Assembly: GCA_039816825.1 (NCBI GenBank) | Contig: JBCBXA010000016.1 | Span: forward strand, 1 to 44,836 | Direction of reading: 5' to 3' | Length of the DNA stretch: 44,836 nucleotides | From: JBCBXA01 sp039816825 | GTDB lineage: Bacteria > Pseudomonadota > Alphaproteobacteria > Rhizobiales > Rhizobiaceae | In this document: in pieces, positions 35,332 to 43,804 of the stretch | Layout: every line of letters starts with the position of its first letter | Position numbering within the stretch: position 1 is the stretch's first letter | The notes under the pieces: model-generated | Told to the model about the DNA's origin: nothing | Databases searched by the model: none | Seen by the model: the letters and a program-made list of their open reading frames with translations, nothing else | Made by a program: the position numbers and the translations under genes

Positions 35332-36472
35332 TCGGAATCACACAAGTGATGAGTGGGCCTTCCATTTGCATGGACAGGATGGTGAGGCTCGCAGGGGCTC
35401 AGTCGTCACACCGCGCGGCACGATACGCACGCCTGCTTTCATGCCCGTTGGCACCGTTGGAACCGTGAAAGCCATGTACCTCGATCAGGTCGATGAGCTC
35501 GGCGCGGATGTTATTCTGGGCAACACTTATCATCTCATGCTGCGCCCGACTGCCGAACGCGTGGATCGTTTGGGTGGTCTGCATAGGTTCATCCGTTGGA
35601 AGAGACCGATCCTGACCGATTCCGGCGGATTCCAGGTGATGAGCCTGTCAGGCCTGCGCGAAATGAGCGAGAAGGGCGTTGTGTTCAAGAGCCACATTGA
35701 TGGCACGCGTCATGAGATGACACCGGAGCGCTCCATCGAAATTCAGAGACTTCTGGGCTCGGACATTCAGATGCAATTGGACGAATGCGTGGCTTTGCCT
35801 GCAGAGCCGGCAAGGCAGCGCGAAGCTATGGAACTGTCACTGCGGTGGGCGGAGCGCTGCCGCACCGCTTTTGGCGAGCAGCCTGGGCGAGCGATGTTTG
35901 GGATCGTTCAGGGTGGCGATCAGCCCCAATTGCGCCGCGAGTCCGTTGCCGGGCTCGTTGATCTAGACCTCAAAGGCTATTCCATCGGCGGCCTTGCGGT
36001 GGGTGAGCCTCAAGACGTGATGCTTGCGATGCTGGAAGTGGTCACACCCATTCTGCCAGCAAGAAAGCCGCGCTATCTGATGGGCGTCGGGACGCCGGAT
36101 GATCTGCTGGAATCGGTTTCACGCGGCGTCGACATGTTTGATTGCGTAATGCCGACCCGCAGCGGCCGACACGGGTTGGCATTCACCCGCCGCGGAAGGG
36201 TCAATCTGAAGAACGCCCGCCATGCCGAAGATCATCGTCCCATCGATGAAGAGAGCCATTGTCCGGCAACCAGAGACTATAGTCGGGCGTATATTCATCA
36301 CCTTTTGCGCGCCAATGAGGCGCTGGGTGCAATGCTATTGAGTTGGCACAATCTGGCCTACTATCAGGAGCTCATGGCGGGCATGCGCACCGCCATTGAG
36401 GAAGGCCGCTTCTTCAACTTCAAAGCGCAGGTCAAAGAAGACTGGGAGAGGGGGGATATCCCGCGCTCATGA
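35318..36472 (+). CDS. tgt: queuine tRNA-ribosyltransferase (bacterial Tgt)
   Basis: A 384-residue enzyme that swaps guanine 34 for preQ1 in tRNAs with GUN anticodons. Active-site stretches are RPILTDSGGFQVMSLS (general acid Asp), GIVQGGDQPQLRRES and GVDMFDCVMPTRSGRHGLAF (nucleophilic Asp). The zinc site is unusual: where most Tgt proteins have CxCxxC, this one reads SHCPAT, so only the middle Cys is kept, along with the His in LSWHN. The start ATG 35318 has GAGG seven bases upstream and lies inside queA, which implies coupled translation. It is convergent with the DUF4864 gene. Confidence 0.95.
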   Translation: METFDRNHTSDEWAFHLHGQDGEARRGSVVTPRGTIRTPAFMPVGTVGTVKAMYLDQVDELGADVILGNTYHLMLRPTAERVDRLGGLHRFIRWKRPILTDSGGFQVMSLSGLREMSEKGVVFKSHIDGTRHEMTPERSIEIQRLLGSDIQMQLDECVALPAEPARQREAMELSLRWAERCRTAFGEQPGRAMFGIVQGGDQPQLRRESVAGLVDLDLKGYSIGGLAVGEPQDVMLAMLEVVTPILPARKPRYLMGVGTPDDLLESVSRGVDMFDCVMPTRSGRHGLAFTRRGRVNLKNARHAEDHRPIDEESHCPATRDYSRAYIHHLLRANEALGAMLLSWHNLAYYQELMAGMRTAIEEGRFFNFKAQVKEDWERGDIPRS

Positions 36473-36473
36473 G

Positions 36474-36944
36474 TTAGGTCGAGCGACCACCACGCTGCAG
36501 GAAAACGCCTGTGATGCGGAACTCGCCAGCAAATTCAGCAAGGCTGTAAAGGGCAACCCAGTCGGCACCCGCCTGATCTGTGATGAAGACCTCTTGCACG
36601 CGCTGGCCGTCGCGCTCCATCGCACGACCGAAGGCGTAACTGGTCGGTTTGAAAATGGCGGCATAGCCCCGCGATACCATCTCTGCGAAAGATCCCGAGT
36701 CGGGATACATGCGCTGGATCACAGGAGCTGCGTAGGAGTAGGCGACATCGTAGTCGCTGGACATGAACGCCTTGAGCTGGCTTTCGATGACCTTCATGCA
36801 CCGCTCTTCTGCACCCATCGCGCGCGCTTTCACGGGAACTGCCACGATGGCAGCGCCCGCCAATAGACTGAGCAGCATGGCCCGTCGCGGCAATGCTGTT
36901 TCGCCCCCAATGAATTTTGCGCTTTTCTGCATATCGGTCTTCAT
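36474..36944 (-). CDS. DUF4864-like secreted protein
   Basis: A 156-residue exported protein. ALPRRAMLLSLLAGAAIVAV is a signal segment with paired arginines, possibly a Tat type. The mature domain (MKVIESQLKAFMSSDYDVAYSYA, PDSGSFAEMVSRGY and the closing EFRITGVFLQ) matches my recollection of DUF4864, a small family related to the NTF2-like fold; its function is unknown. The start ATG 36944 has GGAG eight bases upstream. It is convergent with tgt with one base between the stops, and divergent from selO. Confidence 0.75.
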   Translation of the reverse strand: MKTDMQKSAKFIGGETALPRRAMLLSLLAGAAIVAVPVKARAMGAEERCMKVIESQLKAFMSSDYDVAYSYAAPVIQRMYPDSGSFAEMVSRGYAAIFKPTSYAFGRAMERDGQRVQEVFITDQAGADWVALYSLAEFAGEFRITGVFLQRGGRST

Positions 36945-37069
36945 GGCGATTACTCCGTTGAACCTACAGTACGCAGCCAAAGCGCTATTGGAACTGCGTC
37001 TCACGCGCTCGTGACGAATGGTGACATTTTGAAGGTGCGGTGTTTTGTCCGCAGGACGGGCGAAACCAT

Positions 37070-37098
37070 CTTGGGCGCGGGGCCAGCCCAGCCCATAT
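37070..37098 (+). promoter_or_regulatory. predicted selO promoter
   Basis: CTTGGG (37070-37075) and CCATAT (37093-37098), 17 bases apart, match the rhizobial consensus at 4 and 5 of 6 positions. Transcription would begin only a few bases before the ATG at 37107, which has no ribosome site, so the message may be leaderless. Confidence 0.45.
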
Positions 37099-37106
37099 AG
37101 GGTCGT

Positions 37107-38546
37107 ATGGATACGCTTCTGCCTCCCGGTCTGTTGGACCATGCATATGCCGATTTGCCCCAGCGCTTTGGTGCGCGTGTCAGTCCGGAGCCGTCTCCGT
37201 CCCCGACTCTAATTGCTTGGAACGCACCATTGGCGGAGGAACTCGCCCTGCAAGATCTCAGCGAGGACCAAAAACTCGCTCTGAGTTCGGGAAATGCGCT
37301 GCCGGAGGATGCTGTTCCCATAGCCGCTGCCTATGCTGGTCATCAGTTCGGCGGGCTCGTGCCACAGCTTGGAGACGGCAGGGCGGTCTTGCTGGGTGAG
37401 CGGGTCGACGGCGCCAATCGAGCCGTCGATATTCAGCTCAAGGGATCCGGGCCGACTCCTTTCTCCCGTGGAGGCGACGGTCGGGCATGGCTGGGTCCGG
37501 TCATCCGAGAATATGTGATGAGTGAAGCCATGCACGCGCTTGGTGTCCCGACCACCCGTGCTCTGGCAGCCGTGGCAACGGGTGCAGACGTCTGGCGGGA
37601 GCAACCTCTGCCTGGAGCCATCATCACGCGCACGGCTCGATCCCACATAAGAGTGGGAACCTTTGTCTATTTCGCCATACGGGGTGACGACAAAGCCTTG
37701 AACATCCTTGTGGAGCAGAGCCTCGTGCGCGTTTATCCTCACTTGCTAGATGCCGAGAACAAGGCGCTGGCGCTTCTCAAAGCGGTCATCGAGGCGCAAG
37801 CCTTGTTGGTGGCCAAATGGATGGCGCTTGGCTTCATTCACGGCGTGATGAACACCGACAATGTAGCGATTTCGGGAGAGACCATCGATTACGGCCCATG
37901 CGCCTTCATGGATGAGTTTGCCAGGGGCCGGGTGTTCTCATCCATCGACCGTCAGGGCCGCTATGCCTACGCAAACCAGCCCAGGATTGCTCACTGGAAC
38001 CTGGCGCAGTTCGCTGGAACTCTGCTGCCGGTGTTGGCTGATGACGAAAACGCCGCCCAGGAACTGGCCCAAACTGCCATAAACAGCTTCACCGGCATTT
38101 ATGAAGACGCCTGGTGCCGCGAGTTTGGCCGGAAGCTGGGCTTTGCAACCCTTGACGATGAAGGCCTCGCTCTGGGTGAGCGCCTGCTCGACCTCTTGGA
38201 AGAGCATGCGCTTGATTTCACCAACACGTTTCGTGGTCTGGCAAACGGCGAGCAGCCACCTGCGCTCGACCTATGGCATTCTCAATGGTCGGCTCAACTT
38301 GCGGCAGCGGGTGTGCCGATGGCAGAGGCGCAGAGCCGAATGAAGTCGGCCAACCCAGCGCGCATCCCGCGCAATCACCGGGTTGAAGAAGCCATATCCG
38401 CTGCGGCTTTCGAGAGTGACTACGGCCCATTCGAACGTCTCAAGGCCGCCCTGGCAGCGCCGTATCAGGACCAACCAGAATATGAGCTGTATACCAAAGC
38501 TCCCAGCGAAGCCGAACGGGTGACACGGACGTTCTGTGGGACGTGA
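37107..38546 (+). CDS. selO: SelO-family protein adenylyltransferase (YdiU/UPF0061)
   Basis: A 479-residue pseudokinase-fold enzyme that attaches AMP to proteins, linked in other organisms to redox balance. Marks include YAGHQFGGLVPQLGDGRAVL, DIQLKGSGPTPFSRGGDGRA (ATP-binding Lys), GFIHGVMNTDNVAISG (Asn of the inverted active site) and IDYGPCAFMD (metal-binding Asp). The last residues, TFCGT, place Cys where vertebrate SelO has selenocysteine. Length is usual for the bacterial family. It stands alone, between a divergent DUF4864 gene and the convergent sox operon. Confidence 0.94.
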   Translation: MDTLLPPGLLDHAYADLPQRFGARVSPEPSPSPTLIAWNAPLAEELALQDLSEDQKLALSSGNALPEDAVPIAAAYAGHQFGGLVPQLGDGRAVLLGERVDGANRAVDIQLKGSGPTPFSRGGDGRAWLGPVIREYVMSEAMHALGVPTTRALAAVATGADVWREQPLPGAIITRTARSHIRVGTFVYFAIRGDDKALNILVEQSLVRVYPHLLDAENKALALLKAVIEAQALLVAKWMALGFIHGVMNTDNVAISGETIDYGPCAFMDEFARGRVFSSIDRQGRYAYANQPRIAHWNLAQFAGTLLPVLADDENAAQELAQTAINSFTGIYEDAWCREFGRKLGFATLDDEGLALGERLLDLLEEHALDFTNTFRGLANGEQPPALDLWHSQWSAQLAAAGVPMAEAQSRMKSANPARIPRNHRVEEAISAAAFESDYGPFERLKAALAAPYQDQPEYELYTKAPSEAERVTRTFCGT

Positions 38547-38563
38547 ATGGCCGCCGTTTCGTG

Positions 38564-38597
38564 AGGCTAGGTCATCTCCGGAACGTGCCTAGCCTTT
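38564..38597. terminator. stem-loop between selO and the sox operon
   Basis: AGGCTAGG (38564-38571) and CCTAGCCT (38588-38595) pair perfectly over eight bases around a 16-base loop, ending in TTT. It lies 18 bases behind selO and about 100 bases behind soxG, where both transcripts should end. The T run is short, so terminator function is tentative. Nothing else is evident in the 147 bases between the two genes. Confidence 0.4.
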
Positions 38598-38693
38598 ACG
38601 GGGCGGTGACAATCCCAAAAAGGTTGAGGTTCCTCAGTACGGCGCGCTGATCTCAACAGATCGCTTTCTGCCGCTAAACTGCCTGAACCATCA

Positions 38694-39242
38694 TCAATGG
38701 GTGCTGGAGGCTCGCTCGTGGAAGTCGTGCAGCGCCAGCAAGTCCTTTGCGCATTGCCGCACACGTTCCACCAAGCTCGATGTATAGGACGTGGCGACAA
38801 AGAGTTTGAACTCGGCGTTGTTGATATGCCACGCGATCACGCCGGTATGGTCCATAAGCGTCCGCGAAATCCGGCCCGGCGGAAAGCCTGGTCCGGTCAC
38901 ATCAAGCATGCAGAGCCGCTCCATCAGAGCCGGTGTCATCTCACCGCTGATGTTCACACTGTTCCACGCGTGGGACTGATCGTGCGCGTTGCTGCTCACT
39001 TCGGGTACATTTGTGGTGTCTCCAACAACATAGAGCGTGTCCCGCTGAAGCCGAAGCATGTGGCTCCCGTTGCGTTCCTTCGTGTGTCCAACAGCGGGAA
39101 GATTGGGATCGGACTGCTCCATTCCTATGAGCGGACAGGCCCAGAGACAGTCGGCTGTCTCTAATGATACCCGCAGCCCGGGCGTGTCACACAGCAGGTC
39201 GGCCGAACTCATATCCAGTTGCAAATGCGAGAGGTCGGTCAT
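38694..39242 (-). CDS. soxG: sarcosine oxidase-type gamma subunit
   Basis: A 182-residue subunit of the heterotetrameric sarcosine oxidase family, with the GcvT/folate-like fold. Characteristic parts are LWACPLIGME-type openings, HAWNSVNISGEMTPALMERL, CMLDVTGPGFPPGRISRTLM and VIAWHINNAEFKLFVATSYT. It is the last gene of soxBDAG and overlaps soxA by four bases (ATGA). SoxG helps hold the complex together and is not known to bind a cofactor. Confidence 0.85.
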   Translation of the reverse strand: MTDLSHLQLDMSSADLLCDTPGLRVSLETADCLWACPLIGMEQSDPNLPAVGHTKERNGSHMLRLQRDTLYVVGDTTNVPEVSSNAHDQSHAWNSVNISGEMTPALMERLCMLDVTGPGFPPGRISRTLMDHTGVIAWHINNAEFKLFVATSYTSSLVERVRQCAKDLLALHDFHERASSTH

Positions 39243-42124
39243 GATTTCAGCCTCGTCCCATCGGGGTCCACGAAGTGGGGCGACGTCACTTCCACTTCCT
39301 GCGTCGTTCCACGCAGCTCGTCCCAGGCAGTCAATCGTTCACCCAGTCTGTCAGTGCCCGCCATCAAGAAGCCCAGTCCAATGGACTGACCGAGTGTTGG
39401 GGAGTAGGCGACCGAACTCATCCAGCCCAGGTCGTTCTCCATCGTTGCCTGTGCACCCGGTTCCAGGAAATGCGCTCCTGCTGTCAACTGCCGCTCACGG
39501 TCGGTGGGGATGAAGCCGACAAGCCGTAAACCGTCCTCGCGAACCATCTCCGGACGCTTTGACAATACGGAACCGATGCAGTCTTTCTTGCTGGAGACCA
39601 TGCGTCCGAGCCCAAGATTGAGGGCAGTGGTTGTGCCGTTCAGCTCATTGCCCGCCGCGTGCCCCTTCTCAATGCGCATCACGCCAAGCGCTTCCGTTCC
39701 ATAGGGCGTTGCATCAAGGTCTGCGCCGAGCTCGAGCAGCTTGGCAAAAAGCGCGTTTCCATATCGCGTCGGAACGGCGATCTCGTAAGCCAGTTCGCCT
39801 GAGAAGGAGATGCGGAACAGCCGACCCGGCACACCGAGAACGTCCACGGGGCCACAGGCCATGAAGGGGAAGGCCTCATTGGACAAGTCCGTGTTGACCA
39901 GACGCTGCAGGAGGTCGCGTGACCTGGGGCCAGCCACCGCAAACTGTGCCCATTGCTCGGTCGAACTGATCAGGTGGACGTCGAAGTGCGGTCGCAAACA
40001 CTGGCGCACAAACTCAAGATGCCGGAAGACTGAAACGGCATTCGCAGTGGTCGTCGTCACCACATAATGTTCGTCGGCAAGTCGGGCGCAGGTGCCATCG
40101 TCCATCACGAAACCGTCTTCCCGCAACATCAGGCCATAGCGTGTCCGGCCAATCTTCAGCGTGGACATCGTATTCGCGTAGACGAAATCCAGGAACGCCG
40201 CTGCGTCAGCTCCAGTGACCTCGATCTTGCCGAGGGTGGTCACATCGCAAATGCCGACCCCGTTGCGCGTGGCATTGACCTCTCGGTCGACGCTCTGCCG
40301 CCAATGAGTTTCTCCATCCTGCGCGTACCATTGCGCCCTCAGCCACGCGCCGGTCTCGACAAAGGTTGCAACTGCGCCTTCTGCAAACGCATGGCTTGGC
40401 GTCCGACGTGTTGGTCTGCAGTGCTGGCCCCGTGACGGGCCGGCAAAGGCGCCAATCGCGACCGGATTGTAGGGCGGACGGGCGAGCGTCGTTCCCAGAT
40501 CGCCGGGGCTGACTCCATACGCTTGCCCAAGCACCCGAAGGGCCAAACTGTTCGAAGTCCGGCCTTGGTCCGTGGCCATGCCCAGCGTGGTGTAGCGCTT
40601 CATGTGCTCGACGGACTTGAAGCCCTCCGCCTGTGCTTGAAACAGATCCTTGGCGGTGACGTCGTTTTGAAGATCGACCCATGCCCGGCCGCTTCCGGCA
40701 AGGGCTGCTGGTGTTTTGATCTGCACGGGTTTGACAGACGGGCGAGGGCGTTGCGCCTCGACAGGCGCATTCTGCGCGATGTCGGACAGGCTGAGCGCCG
40801 CCGCCGCTGCTCCATCGGCCAGGCAGTCCTGACTGTCGAATACACCCCGCGCAGCCCCGGCAACGATCATGCCTGGCGGCAGGTCTTCACCGGGCACAAA
40901 GCCGTCTATTTCGTCATTCCAGACAGGTTTGCTCCGATGGTGGCTCGTGAGCTGGATGTTCGGGTTCCAGCCGCCGCACACGGCCAGCGTGTCGCATTCC
41001 ACTTTTCGGCCATCGGCGAGTTTGATGGCTGAAAGGCAACGACGTCCCTGAGTGTCGGCCACCGTGCTTTCGGCGGCCGATGTCAGTGTCGCTACAATTT
41101 CAGCGCCCGCCGCCTTAAGATCCTCTGCCGTCTGAGCTGCCTCATTATCAGCTCCAAGAATTGCCACGCGCCGCCCCGGCAGAACGGCGAAACGGTTGGC
41201 GTAAGTCCTAGCACCACCGGCAAGCATGATGCCCGGTCGATCATTGTTTGCAAAAGCGATGGATCGCTCTGTTGCGCCCGAGCAGAGGATCACGCGACGT
41301 GCGTTGATCCTCCAATAGATCTGCCGCGGCATCTCTGTGCCGATCTTCGGATCGTCAGTCAGAACCTCAAGGGCTCCGTAAACACCGTGATCATAGGCCC
41401 CGAAAACTGTTGTCCGTGGCATCAACCTTACATTTTCCGCGCTGGCGAGGGTTGATGTGGTTTGACGGGCCCATTGGTATCCGGCTTGGCCTTCGACATT
41501 CTCGCGTTCGCTGTTGAGCCGCCCTCCAAACAGTGAATCCTCGTCGGCAAGAATGACCCTCGCGCCAAGTGCAGCCGCCTCCCGGGCAGCTGACAGTCCG
41601 GTTGGGCCGCCGCCCACCACAAGCACATCACAGTGCAGATGTCCGCGTTCGTAACGCGACGGGTCATCGGCGCCGGAAAGGGCGCCAAGGCCTGCAGCAC
41701 GGCGGATCAGAGGCTCATAAAACCGTTCCCAAAAGGACCGCGGCCACATGAAAGTCTTGTAGTAGAACCCGGCTGTCAGAAAGCGCGAAAGGCGATCATT
41801 GAACGCCATGAGATCGTTTTCGAGGCTTCCCAGATGGTTCTGTGAAGAGGCCGTCAGTCCGTCAAAGAGCGGTACTGTCGTAGTTTTGGTGTTCGGTTCC
41901 TGCCAAGCACCCTCACCGATTTGCACCAGTGCGTTCGGCTCTTCCGATCCGGCGGAAAAGATGCCGCGCGGGCGGTGATATTTGAAAGACCTTCCAACCA
42001 GGCGAACGCCGTTTGCCAGCAGGGCAGACGCCAGCGTGTCGCCGTGATAGCCGGTGTAGCCTTTGCCGTTGAACGTGAAGTTCAGCGGCCGTGCCCGGTC
42101 GATCAGGCCGCCTTCAACCCGCAT
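39239..42124 (-). CDS. soxA: sarcosine oxidase-type alpha subunit
   Basis: A 961-residue subunit that binds NAD and, in its last third, tetrahydrofolate. The N-terminus (FTFNGKGYTGYHGDTLASAL) is a ferredoxin-like domain without cluster cysteines. VLVVGGGPTGLSAAREAA is the dinucleotide fold and RVAILGADNEAAQTAEDL a second one. From about residue 580 a GcvT-like domain (GICDVTTLGKIEVTGADAAA, SFSGELAYEIAVP, GTEALGVMRIEKGH) passes the oxidised methyl group to folate as methylene-THF. The start is ATG 42124 with AGGAG six bases upstream. It overlaps soxD by 11 bases. Confidence 0.92.
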   Translation of the reverse strand: MRVEGGLIDRARPLNFTFNGKGYTGYHGDTLASALLANGVRLVGRSFKYHRPRGIFSAGSEEPNALVQIGEGAWQEPNTKTTTVPLFDGLTASSQNHLGSLENDLMAFNDRLSRFLTAGFYYKTFMWPRSFWERFYEPLIRRAAGLGALSGADDPSRYERGHLHCDVLVVGGGPTGLSAAREAAALGARVILADEDSLFGGRLNSERENVEGQAGYQWARQTTSTLASAENVRLMPRTTVFGAYDHGVYGALEVLTDDPKIGTEMPRQIYWRINARRVILCSGATERSIAFANNDRPGIMLAGGARTYANRFAVLPGRRVAILGADNEAAQTAEDLKAAGAEIVATLTSAAESTVADTQGRRCLSAIKLADGRKVECDTLAVCGGWNPNIQLTSHHRSKPVWNDEIDGFVPGEDLPPGMIVAGAARGVFDSQDCLADGAAAAALSLSDIAQNAPVEAQRPRPSVKPVQIKTPAALAGSGRAWVDLQNDVTAKDLFQAQAEGFKSVEHMKRYTTLGMATDQGRTSNSLALRVLGQAYGVSPGDLGTTLARPPYNPVAIGAFAGPSRGQHCRPTRRTPSHAFAEGAVATFVETGAWLRAQWYAQDGETHWRQSVDREVNATRNGVGICDVTTLGKIEVTGADAAAFLDFVYANTMSTLKIGRTRYGLMLREDGFVMDDGTCARLADEHYVVTTTTANAVSVFRHLEFVRQCLRPHFDVHLISSTEQWAQFAVAGPRSRDLLQRLVNTDLSNEAFPFMACGPVDVLGVPGRLFRISFSGELAYEIAVPTRYGNALFAKLLELGADLDATPYGTEALGVMRIEKGHAAGNELNGTTTALNLGLGRMVSSKKDCIGSVLSKRPEMVREDGLRLVGFIPTDRERQLTAGAHFLEPGAQATMENDLGWMSSVAYSPTLGQSIGLGFLMAGTDRLGERLTAWDELRGTTQEVEVTSPHFVDPDGTRLKS

Positions 42125-42395
42125 CACGAACTCCTGTTGCAGTCACGAGTTCGGCATTGAGGATGTCGTGGGTGACGGTGTTGCGCGTGACAATCAGCCA
42201 AGACCGATCACCATACTCGTGGAACCACAATTCCCGGTGGGTGCCAGCCGGGTTTGTGCGGACATGCAGATACTCATGGAATTTCTCGGGTGCCGTCGGC
42301 GCGGTCGGGTCGGGTCGCTGAAGCATGGACGCGTCGCCTAGATAGACGAATTCTGATGCGTCCCGAAGGCCAAGAAGCGGATGTGGTATCTTCAC
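42114..42395 (-). CDS. soxD: sarcosine oxidase-type delta subunit, zinc ligands missing
   Basis: A 93-residue subunit. It aligns over its whole length with SoxD of classic TSOX (EFVYLGDA, YLHVRTNPAGTHRELWFHE, TRNTVTHDI). The classic zinc site uses two Cys in a CPxC motif near residue 6, a His and a later Cys. Here the first two positions are His and Leu (IPHPLLG), the His is kept (WFHE), and the last Cys is Asp (GDR). The start is GTG 42395, with GAGGG upstream and 11 bases after soxB; an ATG at 42464 would overlap soxB. This variant may define a separate branch of the family. Confidence 0.82.
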   Translation of the reverse strand: MKIPHPLLGLRDASEFVYLGDASMLQRPDPTAPTAPEKFHEYLHVRTNPAGTHRELWFHEYGDRSWLIVTRNTVTHDILNAELVTATGVRDAG

Positions 42396-42405
42396 GTTCT
42401 GACCC

Positions 42406-43689
42406 TCAATGCAGATTGGGTTGGGCCGCCTGGCCCTTTTCATTGATGGGTGCGCCGCGCACAAACCGGTCCAGACGGTAGTCGGTGGCGACCGGGTGAG
42501 GGCGATCCTGGGCGATCAAATGTGCGAAGCAGAAGCCGGAGGCAGGTGTGGCTTTGAAGCCGCCATAGCACCACCCTCCATTGAAGTAGAGGCCGTCGAT
42601 CCCGGTCTTGTCGATGAAGGGTGATCCGTCCATCGACATATCCATGATGCCGCCCCACATCCGCAGAAGTCGTGCGCGCCCAATGGCCGACATCAAAGCC
42701 ATTCCGCCCTCGCACACATCTTCAACGACCGGCAGGTTTCCGCGCTGCGCATAGGAATTGTAGCCGTCAATATCCCCTCCAAACACCAGCCCACCCTTGT
42801 CGGACTGAGAGATGTAGAAGTGACCTGCGCCATAGGTGATGACGCCGGGAATGACCGGCTTGAGCCCCTCTGACACGAACGCCTGAAGGACATGGCTTTC
42901 TATGGGCAATTGCAGGCCCGCCTTCTCCATGACCCTCGACGATGAACCCGCAACACAGACGGCCACCTTGTCAGCACGAATGGTGCCGCGGCTCGTTTCA
43001 ACGCCTTCGCACCGGCCACCGTTTTGAATGAAGCCGGTGACCTCGCAGTTCTGTATGACATCAACGCCTCTTGTGTCGGCTGCCCGTGCATAGCCCCAGG
43101 CCACGGCGTCGTGCCGGACGCTGCCGCCACGCCTCTGAAGCAGGCCACCCTGGATCGGGAATCGTGCATTTTCGAAATTCAGAAAGGGATAGAATTGGCG
43201 TACACCGTCCATGTCGAGCAACTCGGCGTCCGCTCCAGATAGAAGCATGGCGTTGCCTCGCCGAACATAAGCATCGCGCTGCGGATCGTTGTGAAACAGG
43301 TTGAGCACGCCGCGTTGGGATACCATGGCGTTGTAATTGAGGTCCTGCTCCAGACCTTCCCAAAGCTTCAGGGAGAGCTCGTAGAAGGGCTGGTTTCCAG
43401 CCAGCAGGTAGTTGGAGCGGATAATGGTGGTGTTGCGCCCCACATTCCCGCCCCCAATCCAGCCTTTCTCAAGCACAGCCACGTTCGTGATGCCGTGTTC
43501 CTTGGCGAGGTAGTGGGCTGTCGCGAGCCCATGCCCGCCACCGCCTACGATCACGACGTCATAACGCTCCTTGGGCTCCGGATCCCGCCAATGTGGTTTC
43601 CAGGACGGCTGACGCGCCAAAGCCTTGGAGGCGATTGCGAGCGCCGAAAAACGTTGGCGTGGACGGAGCTTGTTTGGATTGATGGGCAT
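42406..43689 (-). CDS. soxB: sarcosine oxidase-type beta subunit
   Basis: A 427-residue flavoprotein subunit that oxidises the N-methyl group. It shows the FAD fold VVIVGGGGHGLATAHYLAKE, then VLEKGWIGGGNVGRNTTIIR, the GSVRHDAVAWGYARAA segment whose His carries the covalent FMN in TSOX, and GHFYISQSDKGGLVFGGDID. The C-terminal GLYFNGGWCYGGFKATPASG is typical. The start ATG 43689 begins MPINPNKLRPRQRF as in relatives, though the ribosome site is weak. It is the first gene of soxBDAG and divergent from an AraC-type regulator. Confidence 0.94.
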   Translation of the reverse strand: MPINPNKLRPRQRFSALAIASKALARQPSWKPHWRDPEPKERYDVVIVGGGGHGLATAHYLAKEHGITNVAVLEKGWIGGGNVGRNTTIIRSNYLLAGNQPFYELSLKLWEGLEQDLNYNAMVSQRGVLNLFHNDPQRDAYVRRGNAMLLSGADAELLDMDGVRQFYPFLNFENARFPIQGGLLQRRGGSVRHDAVAWGYARAADTRGVDVIQNCEVTGFIQNGGRCEGVETSRGTIRADKVAVCVAGSSSRVMEKAGLQLPIESHVLQAFVSEGLKPVIPGVITYGAGHFYISQSDKGGLVFGGDIDGYNSYAQRGNLPVVEDVCEGGMALMSAIGRARLLRMWGGIMDMSMDGSPFIDKTGIDGLYFNGGWCYGGFKATPASGFCFAHLIAQDRPHPVATDYRLDRFVRGAPINEKGQAAQPNLH

Positions 43690-43712
43690 TGAACTTGGAC
43701 AACTATCTCGCT

Positions 43713-43803
43713 GACCAGAAAGCTGGTCCTGACGGCTGAAAACGTGCGCGCTAAACACAAGTTCAGAATTGCATTTTTTAGCCAGAAAATTGTAATTTCT
43801 GGC
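43713..43803. promoter_or_regulatory. sox/regulator intergenic operators with CCAGAAA half-sites
   Basis: The 115-base gap holds two inverted repeats: GACCAG-AAAG-CTGGTC (43713-43728) and GCCAGAAA-N7-TTTCTGGC (43781-43788, 43796-43803). CCAGAAA occurs at 43715, 43782 and, on the other strand, at 43796-43802. TTGCAT (43769-43774) and TGTAAT (43791-43796), 16 apart, could be the regulator's promoter, with the second palindrome covering its -10 and ending two bases before its ATG. This suggests autoregulation; the binding factor is inferred, not known. Confidence 0.55.
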
Positions 43804-43804
43804 C

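Noticed and set aside
38617..38640. A possible minus-strand terminator for the sox operon (TGAGG-AA-CCTCA with a nearby T run)
   Set aside because: The loop would be only two to four bases and the stem four to five pairs, too weak to call.
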